A DNA stretch of 64,000 nucleotides from Promicromonospora iranensis (GCF_028994805.1 NZ_JAJQQP010000004.1:124001-188000), one strand, 5' to 3'; positions 54,648 to 62,624 are shown, counted from the first letter of the stretch. Numbers and translations are program-made. Notes: a model not told the origin generated them from the sequence alone.

Positions 54648-55500
54648 GGAGACCGCACTCGTCCTTGTCGAGGCCGGCCCACCGGCCGGAGCGCGCGTCC
54701 TCGCCGGGCAGCGGCCGAGCGGTGCACGGTTCGCAGCCGACCGACGGGTAGCCGTCGGCGAGCAGCGGGTTGACGACGAGGCCGTGCCGCGCGGCATAGT
54801 CGGCGACCTCGTCGTCGGTCCACGCGGCGATCGGGTTGATCTTGACCACGCCGTTGCGCTCGTCCCAGCTGACGAGCGGCGCGTTGGCGCGTGCGGCGGT
54901 CTCGCTGCGGCGCACGCCGGTGGCCCAGGCCTCGTAGTTCTCCAGCGCCTTCTTCATCGGCGCCACCTTGCGCATGGCGCAGCAGGCCTCGGGGTCGCGG
55001 TCGTGCAGCTTCGGTCCGTACTTCGCGTCCTGCTCGGCCACGCTCAGCTCGGGGCGCACGTCCACGACGTTCACGTCCAGCTCGATCTCGACGGCGCCGC
55101 GGGTGCCCAGCGTCTCGGCGAAGTGGTAGCCCGTGTCACCGAACAGCACGTCCACGAACGGGAACTGCTCGGCCACGAGGTGCGACAGCACGGTGTCCTG
55201 CATCGAGGACGCCACCGCCATGTACGGACCGAACTCCCGCACGGCCCACGCGATGACCGCCTGGGCGTTCGCCTCCGGCGTGTCCCCGCACGCGTTCAGC
55301 TGCGCCTGGCCGCGCTCCACCACGGCCCGCAGCTCCCCGGGGGTCCGACGGCGGCGCTTGGCCCGCGCGGCCGGCCGCATGGCACGGATGCTCTCGCGGG
55401 CGGCGGCCCGGGCGCGCACCCGCGCCAGCCGCGGGTTCACCCCCGAGCCCGGCCCGGAGAGCGACAGAGAGGAAATCGCCGCGGCTTCCGTCGTGGTCAT
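54640..55500 (-). CDS. cysH: Adenylylsulfate (APS) reductase
   Basis: CysH reduces APS to sulfite with electrons from thioredoxin. The 286-residue protein has the ATP-pyrophosphatase-like fold and the iron-sulfur cysteines of APS reductases: the CC pair in PEACCAMRKVAP and the pair in GCEPCTARP, so it uses APS rather than PAPS. FGDTGYHFAETL is a family motif; the ECGLH end carries the catalytic cysteine. The stop overlaps cysG, and the ATG overlaps the sir stop (ATGA at 55497-55500), so the operon is translationally coupled. An N-terminal 60 residues rich in Ala/Arg is extra. Confidence 0.95.
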   Translation of the reverse strand: MTTTEAAAISSLSLSGPGSGVNPRLARVRARAAARESIRAMRPAARAKRRRRTPGELRAVVERGQAQLNACGDTPEANAQAVIAWAVREFGPYMAVASSMQDTVLSHLVAEQFPFVDVLFGDTGYHFAETLGTRGAVEIELDVNVVDVRPELSVAEQDAKYGPKLHDRDPEACCAMRKVAPMKKALENYEAWATGVRRSETAARANAPLVSWDERNGVVKINPIAAWTDDEVADYAARHGLVVNPLLADGYPSVGCEPCTARPLPGEDARSGRWAGLDKDECGLHV

Positions 55501-57212
55501 CGAAGAGCCTCCTCGTCGGCGCGGTGTGCCCACTGTGCGAACGTCTCTTCGCCGTCGTGGTCGGCGTCGTACCGGCGGACCACGCGCTCCACGTAGTCGC
55601 CGATCCCGTCGGCGGTCACCTTGAGCCCGCGCACCGTGCGGCCGAGCCCGGCGTCGTCCCGGTCCAGCGACGTCAGGCCGCCACCGAGGTGGACCTGGAA
55701 GCCGGGCACCTGGTTGCCGTCGTCGTCCATCACGAGCTGACCCTTGAGGCCGATGTCGGCCGTCTGGATGCGGGCGCACGAGTTGGGGCAGCCGTTGACG
55801 TGCAGGCTCAGCGGCTTGAGGTTGTCCAGGTCTCCCAGCCGCTCCTCGAGCTGCGTGATCGCCTCGGCCGACGTCGCCTTGGTCTCGACGATCGCGAGCT
55901 TGCAGTACTCGATGCCGGTGCAGGCGATCGTGTTCCGGCGGAAGATGCTCGGTCGCGCCTGCAGCCCGAGCTCGGCGAGGCCGGCGACGAGCGGCTCGAC
56001 CTCCGCCTCGGCGACGTCGAGAACCAGGAGCTTCTGCTGCGGGGTGAGGCGGATCCTGCTGCTGCCGTGCGCCTCGGCGAGGTCCGCGAGCTGCGCGAGG
56101 ATCTCGCCCGAGACGCGGCCCACGGTCGGCGCCGCACCGATGTAGAAGCGGCCGTCGTGCTGCTCGTGGATGCCCACGTGGTCGCCGCGCTCGTCGAGGC
56201 CCAGCGACGCGGGCGACGGCGGATCGATGCTGTCGCGGAGCTTGTAGCCCAGGTACTCGTCCTCCAGGACCTGGCGGAACTTCTCCACGCCCCAGTCCGC
56301 GAGCAGGAACTTCAGGCGGGCCTTGTTGCGCAGCCGGCGGTAGCCGTAGTCACGGAAGATGCGGACCACGCCGTGCCAGACCTCGGGCGCCTCCTCGGCG
56401 GAGACGAAGGCGTTCAAGCGCTCCGCGAGACGCGGCGCCGTCGACAGCGCGCCGCCCACCCACACGTCGTACCCGATGCCCAGCTCCGGGTGATCGACGG
56501 CGACGAACGAGATGTCGTTGATCTGGTGCACCACGTCCAGGCTCGGGTGGCCCGTGATCGCCGACTTGAACTTGCGCGGCAGGTTCGCCAGCGCAGGGTC
56601 GCCGATGAACCGCCTCTGGATCTCCTCGATCACCGGTGTCGGGTCGATGAGCTCGTCCTTCGCGACCCCCGCGACCGGGCTGCCGAGGATGACGCGCGGC
56701 ACGTCGCCGCAGGCCTCCGTGGTGCTCAGCCCCACGGCCTCCAGGCGACGCCAGATCTCGGGCATCGACTCGACCTCGATCCAGTGCAGCTGGAGGTTCT
56801 GGCGGTCGGTGATGTCCGCGGAGTCGCGGCCGAAGTCGGTGCTGATGTCCGCGATGACGCGCAGCTGCTCGGTGGTCAGCGCCCCGCCGTCGATCCGGAC
56901 GCGCAGCATGAAGTACTTGTCCTCGAGCTCGTGCGGCTCCAGCGTCGCGGTCTTGCCGCCGTCGATCCCCGGCTTGCGCTGCGTGTACAGGCCCCACCAG
57001 CGGAACCGGCCGTGCAGGTCGTCGCCGGGGATGGAGTCGAAGCCCTCCTTGGCGTAAACCTGCTCGATGCGCTCGCGGACCTTGAGCGGGTCGGACTCCG
57101 CCTTGAACTCCTCGTTGTGGTTCAGCGGAGCGGTGCCGTCGATCTTCCACTGGCCGTTCGGGCGAGCGGGTCGCTTGGTCGTGCGGGGCTGGGCAGGGGC
57201 CGTGTTGACCAT
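55497..57212 (-). CDS. sir: Assimilatory sulfite reductase (ferredoxin-type)
   Basis: Sir reduces sulfite to sulfide with siroheme and a 4Fe-4S cluster. The 571-residue protein has two NIR_SIR repeats; the cluster/siroheme ligands are the cysteines in CTGIEYCKLA (C-x5-C) and NGCPNSCAR (C-x3-C). ITDRQNLQLHWIE and GYDVWVGGALST are family motifs. It is the first large gene of sir-cysH-cysG and is preceded by a cysteine-rich uORF at 57372-57476 with about 160 nt between. ATG 57212 is chosen because the homology begins with it; the ribosome site is weak. Confidence 0.95.
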   Translation of the reverse strand: MVNTAPAQPRTTKRPARPNGQWKIDGTAPLNHNEEFKAESDPLKVRERIEQVYAKEGFDSIPGDDLHGRFRWWGLYTQRKPGIDGGKTATLEPHELEDKYFMLRVRIDGGALTTEQLRVIADISTDFGRDSADITDRQNLQLHWIEVESMPEIWRRLEAVGLSTTEACGDVPRVILGSPVAGVAKDELIDPTPVIEEIQRRFIGDPALANLPRKFKSAITGHPSLDVVHQINDISFVAVDHPELGIGYDVWVGGALSTAPRLAERLNAFVSAEEAPEVWHGVVRIFRDYGYRRLRNKARLKFLLADWGVEKFRQVLEDEYLGYKLRDSIDPPSPASLGLDERGDHVGIHEQHDGRFYIGAAPTVGRVSGEILAQLADLAEAHGSSRIRLTPQQKLLVLDVAEAEVEPLVAGLAELGLQARPSIFRRNTIACTGIEYCKLAIVETKATSAEAITQLEERLGDLDNLKPLSLHVNGCPNSCARIQTADIGLKGQLVMDDDGNQVPGFQVHLGGGLTSLDRDDAGLGRTVRGLKVTADGIGDYVERVVRRYDADHDGEETFAQWAHRADEEALR

Positions 57213-57371
57213 GTGTGGGGTCCTGTTCGTGCGGGGCGCGCGGGCGTGGAGCTGATGCTGGGGGAGTTGTGCGCGTCGTACGGGCACAGGCGACCGGTTC
57301 CCGGGTGTGACCAGGGACTCAGTGCTGCGGGCCGGCGGCGCGCGCTGACCTTGCAGGGGCGAAGGGGCGCG

Positions 57372-57476
57372 TCAGAGCTGACAGCTGCGACAGCAGTCGC
57401 AGGCACAGGTCGGCATGGCACACATGGGCATCTCGTGACGGGTGGTCACGAGGAAGATGCGCGCTGCCTTGGTCAT
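57372..57476 (-). CDS. Cysteine-rich leader peptide (polycysteine uORF) of the sir operon
   Basis: A 34-codon frame begins at ATG 57476, ends with TGA at 57372-57374, and lies 159 nt upstream of sir. It encodes six cysteines at positions 19, 24, 26, 28, 29 and 32, five of them within nine codons near the end. A TAACGT -10 box (complement of 57484-57489) ends 7 nt before the ATG, so it is leaderless. Polycysteine leaderless uORFs are described in mycobacteria as cysteine-responsive attenuators of sulfur-assimilation operons; the position and content here match that class. The peptide itself probably has no function beyond ribosome stalling. Confidence 0.8.
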   Translation of the reverse strand: MTKAARIFLVTTRHEMPMCAMPTCACDCCRSCQL

Positions 57477-57483
57477 GGCGATG

Positions 57484-57489
57484 ACGTTA
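57484..57489 (-). promoter_or_regulatory. -10 box of the sir operon and uORF
   Basis: TAACGT on the minus strand is separated from the uORF ATG by CATCGCC (7 nt). A transcript starting at the A of that ATG would also carry sir-cysH-cysG. Confidence 0.65.
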
Positions 57490-57521
57490 ACCGCCGGTGG
57501 TGAAGGGCGGAAGGGGACGTC

Positions 57522-57564
57522 CACATAGTGGATGTCTATCGGGTACATCGATGTTGCCTATGTG
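57522..57564. promoter_or_regulatory. Nested palindromes between the sir uORF and a divergent membrane gene
   Basis: CACATAG (57522-57528) and CTATGTG (57558-57564) are perfect complements. Inside, GATGT (57531-57535) pairs with ACATC (57545-57549). A further CCCTAC (57568-57573)/GTAGGG (57581-57586) pair lies beside them. The AT-rich symmetry about 50-90 nt upstream of the uORF start suggests a sulfur or redox regulator site. Confidence 0.4.
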
Positions 57565-57626
57565 TTACCCTACTGGAACGGTAGGGAATGGGAGGGGTCG
57601 CCTGGCCCACAGCTAGGCTGACGGCC

Positions 57627-57980
57627 ATGGAATTCCTTTACAACGTCTTCGTCTTCGTGCACTTCGCGAGCTGGGCCCTCGTGTTCGGAGGCGCCATCGC
57701 GTCGATGCGGACCAAGGCCCTCTACAAGGGTGTCTCGCACGGTGCCATGGGTGCCGTCGTCGCGGGCGTCATCATGGTCGGCATTGCGGAGATGGGCGGC
57801 CTGTGGGACGACGGCGGTCCCTCGATGGCGAAGATCGGCGTCAAGCTGGTCATCGCGCTTGCCGTCGCCGTGCTGGCCGTGCTCGCCGTCCGCAAGGGCG
57901 AGGACGTCTCCCAGGGCCTCAAGGGCTCGGTGCTCGGGCTCACCCTGGTGAACATCCTGGTCGCCGTCTTCTGGAACTGA
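57627..57980 (+). CDS. Small integral membrane protein
   Basis: The 117-residue protein has about four membrane helices: FLYNVFVFVHFASWALVFGGA, GAMGAVVAGVIMVGIAEMGG, GVKLVIALAVAVLAVLAV and GSVLGLTLVNILVAVFWN. The FVHFASWALVFGGAI start with a His in the first helix is typical of a conserved actinobacterial family of unknown function. A TAGGCT box (57614-57619) ends 7 nt before ATG 57627 (leaderless). It is divergent from the sir operon and shares the palindrome-rich region with it. It converges on the N-acetyltransferase gene. Confidence 0.8.
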   Translation: MEFLYNVFVFVHFASWALVFGGAIASMRTKALYKGVSHGAMGAVVAGVIMVGIAEMGGLWDDGGPSMAKIGVKLVIALAVAVLAVLAVRKGEDVSQGLKGSVLGLTLVNILVAVFWN

Positions 57981-57991
57981 TCGAGCGACCG

Positions 57992-58834
57992 CTACGGGGT
58001 CGACATCCACTTCCGGTGGGTGGCCAGGCTCCGGTCGAACAGGCCGCGCAGCGCGTCGTCGTCGATGCCCTGCAGCGCGATGCCCAGCGTCACCAGGCCG
58101 TCCCGCCAGTCGTCGTACGTCGTCAGCTCGGCGAAGTCGGTCCGGGACCCGGTGCGGGAGAACAGGCAGCCGCGCAGGGTCTCCGCGGCGTCGGGCAGGC
58201 GGCGCTGGACCACCAGCAGGCGGGCGTACGTCCCGTCGTCCGGCGCGGTGAGGCGGCGGTGTGCCGCCGCCTCCTGCGCCGGGGTCAGCCTGCCGTCGAA
58301 GAGGTCCACGGCGCTGAAGCTGCCCGCGGGATCGTGGTGGAACGTCCAGCCGCCGTCGCGCAGCTCGAGCCGGTAGGTGAACGGGCCCTGCCGGTGCAGG
58401 CCCGCGATCATCGGGAGCGGCTCGTGGAGGCCGTCACCGAAGCCCACGTCGGGCCACCAGGCGCCGCCGGGGTTGCTCTCGGTGGGCAGCCCTCGGACGT
58501 ACAGCGCCAGGTGCCCGACCTGCGGGTTCTGCTGCTCCGCCGCGGTCTCCCAGTTGTGGCCCCAGGCCGGCACGACGTCGTAGCCGAGGGCACGGAGCGC
58601 CACCGTCATGACGCCGTTGTGGTGAAAGCAGTAGCCGGCGTTGCCGCCCGCGGCCACCCGCTGCAGGGTCGCCTCCGCGTCGACGGGCGGCGGGGTGCCG
58701 AGCATGGTGTGCAGGTTCTCGTACGGGATCCGCTCGGCATGCCGCCGGTGGATCTCGAACAGGGTCTCGACGCTCACCGGAGGCCGCTCGTCGAGGCCGA
58801 GCCGAGCCAGGTAGCCGGCCACTGCGTGTGTCAT
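57992..58834 (-). CDS. Arylamine N-acetyltransferase (NAT)
   Basis: NAT enzymes transfer acetyl from acetyl-CoA to arylamines or hydrazines. The 280-residue protein has the catalytic triad C69 (GGNAGYCFHHNG), H108 (VGHLALYV) and D129 (WPDVGFG), with spacing close to the 69-107-122 layout of known NATs. The usual RGGxCFE around the cysteine is changed (GYCFHHN), which may alter substrate choice. The start is ATG 58834, fixed by TACCCT (complement of 58842-58847) ending 7 nt upstream; an ATG at 58852 is in frame but unsupported. It is divergent from the DUF456 gene. Confidence 0.87.
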   Translation of the reverse strand: MTHAVAGYLARLGLDERPPVSVETLFEIHRRHAERIPYENLHTMLGTPPPVDAEATLQRVAAGGNAGYCFHHNGVMTVALRALGYDVVPAWGHNWETAAEQQNPQVGHLALYVRGLPTESNPGGAWWPDVGFGDGLHEPLPMIAGLHRQGPFTYRLELRDGGWTFHHDPAGSFSAVDLFDGRLTPAQEAAAHRRLTAPDDGTYARLLVVQRRLPDAAETLRGCLFSRTGSRTDFAELTTYDDWRDGLVTLGIALQGIDDDALRGLFDRSLATHRKWMSTP

Positions 58835-58926
58835 GGAGAGCAGGGTAGACATGTACCGCTCTGTCCGGGTTGCTCGATCAGCCGGCTGTGACCGAGCAGG
58901 GGTCGTGGGACCGCTAAGGTTCGGCC

Positions 58927-59409
58927 GTGAGCGTTCTGGGAGAAGTACTCGTCGGCGTGGCCATCCTGGTGGGACTGATCGGCATCGTCGTCCAGGTGTT
59001 GCCTGGCTCGGTGCTGGTGCTGGGCGGCATCCTCGTCTGGGCGATCATGACGGGCGGGGTCGAGGCGTGGGTGGTCTTCGGCATCGCCGCGGCCGCCATC
59101 GCCACCGCCGAGATCGCCCAGTGGGTGATCGCCGGCAAGCACCTGCGCAAGGCCAAGGTGCCGTGGCCCACCCTCGCCGTCGGTGGGATCGCCGGCATCA
59201 TCGGCTTCTTCGTGCTGCCGGTGATCGGCCTGTTCCTCTTCTTCGTCGGCGCGATCTTCCTGCTGGAGTGGGCGCGGCACAAGAACGTGTCGACGGCGTG
59301 GGGGTCCACCAAGACGGCCGTCCAGGCGACGCTGATCACCATCGGCGTGCAGCTCATCGGTGCACTGTTCGCCTCGGGCGCCTGGGTGGTCGGCCTCCTC
59401 GTCACCTAG
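58927..59409 (+). CDS. DUF456 membrane protein
   Basis: The 160-residue protein matches DUF456, with about four or five membrane helices (LVGVAILVGLIGIVVQVLPG, VLVLGGILVWAIM, VVFGIAAAAIATAEIAQWV, GGIAGIIGFFVLPVIGLFLFFVG) and glycine-zipper-like GIAGIIGFF. Function is unknown. The GTG at 58927 is set by TAAGGT (58915-58920) ending 6 nt upstream, so it is leaderless. It is followed 17 nt after its stop by a 31-bp perfect inverted repeat and converges on the PaaI-like gene. Confidence 0.87.
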   Translation: MSVLGEVLVGVAILVGLIGIVVQVLPGSVLVLGGILVWAIMTGGVEAWVVFGIAAAAIATAEIAQWVIAGKHLRKAKVPWPTLAVGGIAGIIGFFVLPVIGLFLFFVGAIFLLEWARHKNVSTAWGSTKTAVQATLITIGVQLIGALFASGAWVVGLLVT

Positions 59410-59425
59410 TGATTGAGGATGCGGC

Positions 59426-59495
59426 GGGTGGTCGGTAGTACGTCAGGTAGTCGGCATTCCGAGTTGCCGACTACCTGACGTACTACCGACCACCC
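59426..59495. repeat. 31-bp perfect inverted repeat (GTCGGCA family, copy 2)
   Basis: Arms 59426-59456 and 59465-59495 are perfect complements with an 8-nt loop, between the convergent stops at 59409 and 59507. Bases 59442-59471 match the complement of 17251-17280 at 28 of 30 positions. This is the strongest hairpin in the window and should terminate both genes. Confidence 0.75.
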
Positions 59496-59506
59496 TTGTC
59501 CGCCCG

Positions 59507-60061
59507 TTACGGGTGCGAGGGCGGGATGTCGAAGATCAGCAGTGTGCTCGTCGCCGTCGCCACCACCGCGCCGCTCCCGTCCCGGGCGACGGCCTCGGTG
59601 AAGCCGACCCGGGAGCCGGCCTTGACCACCGTGCCTTCCGCGGTGAGCGGGCCGCTGTTGGCGCGCACGGCCTTGACGTAGCTGACCTTGATCTCCACCG
59701 ACGTGTAGCCCTTGCCCTGGGGCAGCACCGACTGCATGGCGCAGCCGCACACGGTGTCCAGGATCGTGCAGAGCACGCCCCCGTGGACCGTGCCGATCGG
59801 GTTGTAGCCGGACTCGTCGGGCGAGCACCGGAACGTGACCCGCCCCTCCTCCACGACGTCGATGTCGAGGCCGAAGTGCGCGGCGATCGGCGGGGGCGGG
59901 ATGATGCCGTCCCGCATCCGGCGCAGGAACTCGACCCCGGTCGTGAGCGGGGCCTGCGCGGCGATCTGCATCGGGTCGTACCAGGTGAGCTCGCGGGTAC
60001 GCGGCTCGCCCCAGGCCTCGTGAGCGCTCGTGGGGGCGTCTGTCTGCTGTGTTTCGGACAT
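59507..60061 (-). CDS. PaaI-family hotdog thioesterase
   Basis: The 184-residue protein has a PaaI-type hotdog fold: FRCSPDESGYNPIGTVHGGVLCTILDTVCGCAMQSVLP, where the N-x-x-G-x-VHGG motif includes the usual catalytic Asn/Gly-His-Gly-Gly region and the following Asp, then GYTSVEIKVSYVKAV and AEGTVVKAGSRVGFTEAVA. It probably hydrolyses aryl- or acyl-CoA esters. ATG 60061 is set by TACCCT (complement of 60069-60074) ending 7 nt upstream. Its -10 box overlaps that of the divergent S9 peptidase gene. Confidence 0.88.
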   Translation of the reverse strand: MSETQQTDAPTSAHEAWGEPRTRELTWYDPMQIAAQAPLTTGVEFLRRMRDGIIPPPPIAAHFGLDIDVVEEGRVTFRCSPDESGYNPIGTVHGGVLCTILDTVCGCAMQSVLPQGKGYTSVEIKVSYVKAVRANSGPLTAEGTVVKAGSRVGFTEAVARDGSGAVVATATSTLLIFDIPPSHP

Positions 60062-60068
60062 GCTGGCA

Positions 60069-60078
60069 AGGGTAATGT
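60069..60078. promoter_or_regulatory. Overlapping divergent -10 boxes, thioesterase and S9 peptidase
   Basis: TACCCT on the minus strand (60069-60074) and TAATGT on the plus strand (60073-60078) share two bases. Each ends 7 nt before its own start codon (60061 and 60086). The whole intergenic gap is 24 bp. Confidence 0.65.
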
Positions 60079-60085
60079 CCGAGTC

Positions 60086-62128
60086 ATGCAGGCAGCCGAC
60101 CTTCCCCTGATCCGCACCGTCTCCAGGCCCACCGTCCACCCCGACGGCACCTGGGCCGTCGTCTCGGTGACCCGTCCCGACCTCGACGCGGACGCCACCG
60201 TAGGGCAGCTCTGGCGGGTGCCGCTGGTCTCGACGGGCTCGGCCGGCGGTGGCGGCTCGACCGGCGGCGCGGCAGGCGCGGAGCCGCGCCGCCTCACCCG
60301 TGGCTTCCGCGACACCGCTCCGCGCCTCTCGCCCGACGGCGCGTTGGTCGCCTTCCTGCGCGCGCAGCCGCAGTCGGCGCCGCAGCTGTGGGTGCTGCCG
60401 GCCGACGGCGGCGAGGCCGTGCAGGTCACGGACCGCAAGCTGGGGGTGAGCGACTTCCGCTGGTCGCCCGACGGTCGCCGGCTGGCGTTCCTGAGCCGTG
60501 AGCCCCAGCCGGGCCGGTACGGCTCGGTCGAGGGCATAGCGCCGGGCGCCGAGCGACCGCGCCGCATCACCGAGTGGAGCTGGACGCGCAACGGGCTGGG
60601 CTATCACCGGGACCGCCCGCAGCACGTGTTCCTCGTCGACGTGCCGGACGTCGTTGGCGAGCCCGTGCTGCAGCCGGCCCCGACCGCGGAGGGTGAGCCC
60701 GAGCCGCGCCCCACGGTGCCGGAGCCGCGTCGGCTGACCACCGACGACGTCGACCACAGCGGCATCGCCTTCACCCCGGACGGCGGCTCGGTCGGCGTCA
60801 TCGCCGAGCGCGAGCAGCGCGCCGGGCAGGTGGCCACCGGCGTCGTGCGTGTGCTGCCGCTGAGCGTCCCGGCGACCGGTGGCGGCTCCGACGTCGACCT
60901 CGGCACGCTCGGCCCGCAGGCGATCGCGTTCGGCCCCGGCGGTGAGCTGTACGTCGTCGCGCAGGACCTGGGCGCGGAGGGCAAGGACTTCGTGGCCCGG
61001 AACGCCGCGCTGTACGTGCTCTCCGCGTGGGCCGACCCCGTGCCACGCCGGCTCACCGACCCCGAGACGCAGGAGGTCGGCGGTGTACCCCTGCCCCTGG
61101 GGGACGGCGGCGTGCTGCTCACCCTCGCGAGCCGCGGCACCCAGCAGGTGGTCCGAGTCTCCGACGACGGTGCTATGACCCAGCTGACCAGCGGCGACGT
61201 CGTGGTGTCGGAGTTCGCCGTCGGGGGTGGGACCCTCGCCGTCTCGTATGCCGACCCCGGGACCTACGGCGACCTGGGGGTCGCGGCCCTGGACGGTGCC
61301 GAAGGGGGCGTGCCCCGGCCTCGGACGGACTTCTCCGCGCCGCTGCGCGCGACCGGCCTCGTCACCCCGAAGGAGCTGACCGTCACCGGGCGCGACGGGT
61401 ACCCGGTGCACGGCTGGGTGGCCGTCCCGGAGGGGACGGGCAGGCACCCGACGCTGCTGATGATCCACGGCGGCCCCTACGCCTCCTACGGTGTCGACCT
61501 GTTCGACGAGACGCAGGTGCTCGTCGACGCCGGGTACGCCGTCGTCTACTGCAACCCGCGCGGCTCCGCGGGCTACGGGCAGGCGCACGGCCGGGCGATC
61601 CGGCAGGCGATGGGCACCGTGGACCTGCACGACGTGCTGGACTTCCTGGACGGCGCCGTGGCCACGGACGGGCGCCTGGACGGGTCCCGTGTGGGGGTGC
61701 TCGGTGGTTCGTACGGCGGATACCTCACGGCGTGGACCATCGCGCACGACCACCGGTTCGCGGGCGCGATCGTGGAGCGGGGTTTCCTCGACCCGGAGGT
61801 GTTCTTCGGGACCAGCGACATCGGCTCGTTCTTCGGCCTCGAGTACGTGGGCGAGACCCCGGAGCAGGTGGCCGCGCAGTCCCCGCAGGCCGTCGCCGGA
61901 CAGGTCCGCACGCCCACGCTCGTCGTCCACTCGGAGCTCGACCTGCGCTGCCCGCTGTCCCAGGCGGAGCGCTACTACTCGACGCTCAAGCGGCACGGCG
62001 TGGAGACGGAGCTGGTGGTCTTCCCGGGCGAGAACCACGAGCTGTCCCGTTCCGGGCGCCCGCGGCACCGGCAGGAGCGCTTCGAGCTGATCCTCGACTG
62101 GTGGAAGCGGCACCTGCCGGTGGGATGA
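60086..62128 (+). CDS. S9-family prolyl oligopeptidase-like peptidase
   Basis: The 680-residue protein has an N-terminal beta-propeller (about 1-410, WD40-like repeats such as TAPRLSPDGALVAFLRAQP and DFRWSPDGRRLAFLSRE) and a C-terminal alpha/beta-hydrolase peptidase domain (about 420-680). The catalytic Ser is S542 in GGSYGGY, followed by the Asp in VVHSELDLRCPLSQ and the His in FPGENHEL. No signal peptide is visible, so it is cytoplasmic. ATG 60086 is set by TAATGT (60073-60078). It is the acylaminoacyl-/dipeptidyl-peptidase type that trims short peptides. Confidence 0.92.
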   Translation: MQAADLPLIRTVSRPTVHPDGTWAVVSVTRPDLDADATVGQLWRVPLVSTGSAGGGGSTGGAAGAEPRRLTRGFRDTAPRLSPDGALVAFLRAQPQSAPQLWVLPADGGEAVQVTDRKLGVSDFRWSPDGRRLAFLSREPQPGRYGSVEGIAPGAERPRRITEWSWTRNGLGYHRDRPQHVFLVDVPDVVGEPVLQPAPTAEGEPEPRPTVPEPRRLTTDDVDHSGIAFTPDGGSVGVIAEREQRAGQVATGVVRVLPLSVPATGGGSDVDLGTLGPQAIAFGPGGELYVVAQDLGAEGKDFVARNAALYVLSAWADPVPRRLTDPETQEVGGVPLPLGDGGVLLTLASRGTQQVVRVSDDGAMTQLTSGDVVVSEFAVGGGTLAVSYADPGTYGDLGVAALDGAEGGVPRPRTDFSAPLRATGLVTPKELTVTGRDGYPVHGWVAVPEGTGRHPTLLMIHGGPYASYGVDLFDETQVLVDAGYAVVYCNPRGSAGYGQAHGRAIRQAMGTVDLHDVLDFLDGAVATDGRLDGSRVGVLGGSYGGYLTAWTIAHDHRFAGAIVERGFLDPEVFFGTSDIGSFFGLEYVGETPEQVAAQSPQAVAGQVRTPTLVVHSELDLRCPLSQAERYYSTLKRHGVETELVVFPGENHELSRSGRPRHRQERFELILDWWKRHLPVG

Positions 62129-62141
62129 GAGCATCGACCCC

Positions 62142-62615
62142 GTGCAGATCATTACCGCCCCGCTCACCCAGCTCGACGTCACCATCGCCTATGGGGTCTG
62201 GAAGCTGCGCCAGGACGTGTTCGTCGTCGAGCAGGACTGCCCGTACGAGGACCTCGACGGGCGCGACCTCGAGCCCACCACCGTGCACGTGGTGATGCTC
62301 GGCGAGGCGGCCCCCGACTCGGTGTCCGACGGCGGGACCCGCGTGCTCGGCACGGCCCGCGTCCTGGACGACGGCGGGGAGTGGCGCATCGGCCGGGTGG
62401 CCCTGGTCAAGGGCGCGCGGGGCAAAGGGCTGTCCGACGAGCTCATGCGTGCGGCGCTGCGCCACATCGAGGCGGCCGACGACGACCGCGACATCGTGCT
62501 GGACGCCCAGTCGCCCTTGACCCGTTGGTACGGCAAGCACGGGTTCGGTGAGGACGGGGCGGAGTTCCTGGAGGACGGCATCCCGCACACGCCGATGCGC
62601 TTGGTGCGAGGCTGA
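62142..62615 (+). CDS. GNAT acetyltransferase, ElaA-like
   Basis: The 157-residue protein matches the ElaA group: YGVWKLRQDVFVVEQDCPYEDLDGRDLEPTTVHV at the N-terminal part is distinctive, then GTARVLDDGGEWRIGRVALVKGARGKGLSDELMRAAL (acetyl-CoA loop), IVLDAQSPLTRWYGKHGFGEDGAEF. GTG 62142 lies 14 nt after the S9 peptidase stop, so it may be cotranscribed with that gene. The substrate of ElaA proteins is not known. It is followed by the TTGTGAGCGTGA hairpin and converges on the sugar transferase gene. Confidence 0.88.
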   Translation: MQIITAPLTQLDVTIAYGVWKLRQDVFVVEQDCPYEDLDGRDLEPTTVHVVMLGEAAPDSVSDGGTRVLGTARVLDDGGEWRIGRVALVKGARGKGLSDELMRAALRHIEAADDDRDIVLDAQSPLTRWYGKHGFGEDGAEFLEDGIPHTPMRLVRG

Positions 62616-62624
62616 CCCCCTTGG

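Noticed and set aside
57213-57371. A riboswitch in the sir leader
   Set aside because: The 159-nt segment has no fold I recognise (SAM or cobalamin type). The polycysteine uORF explains it more simply.
59507-62185. A long open frame (892 codons) antisense to the S9 peptidase
   Set aside because: Only its last 185 codons (the PaaI-like thioesterase) show homology; the rest mirrors the S9 peptidase gene on the other strand.
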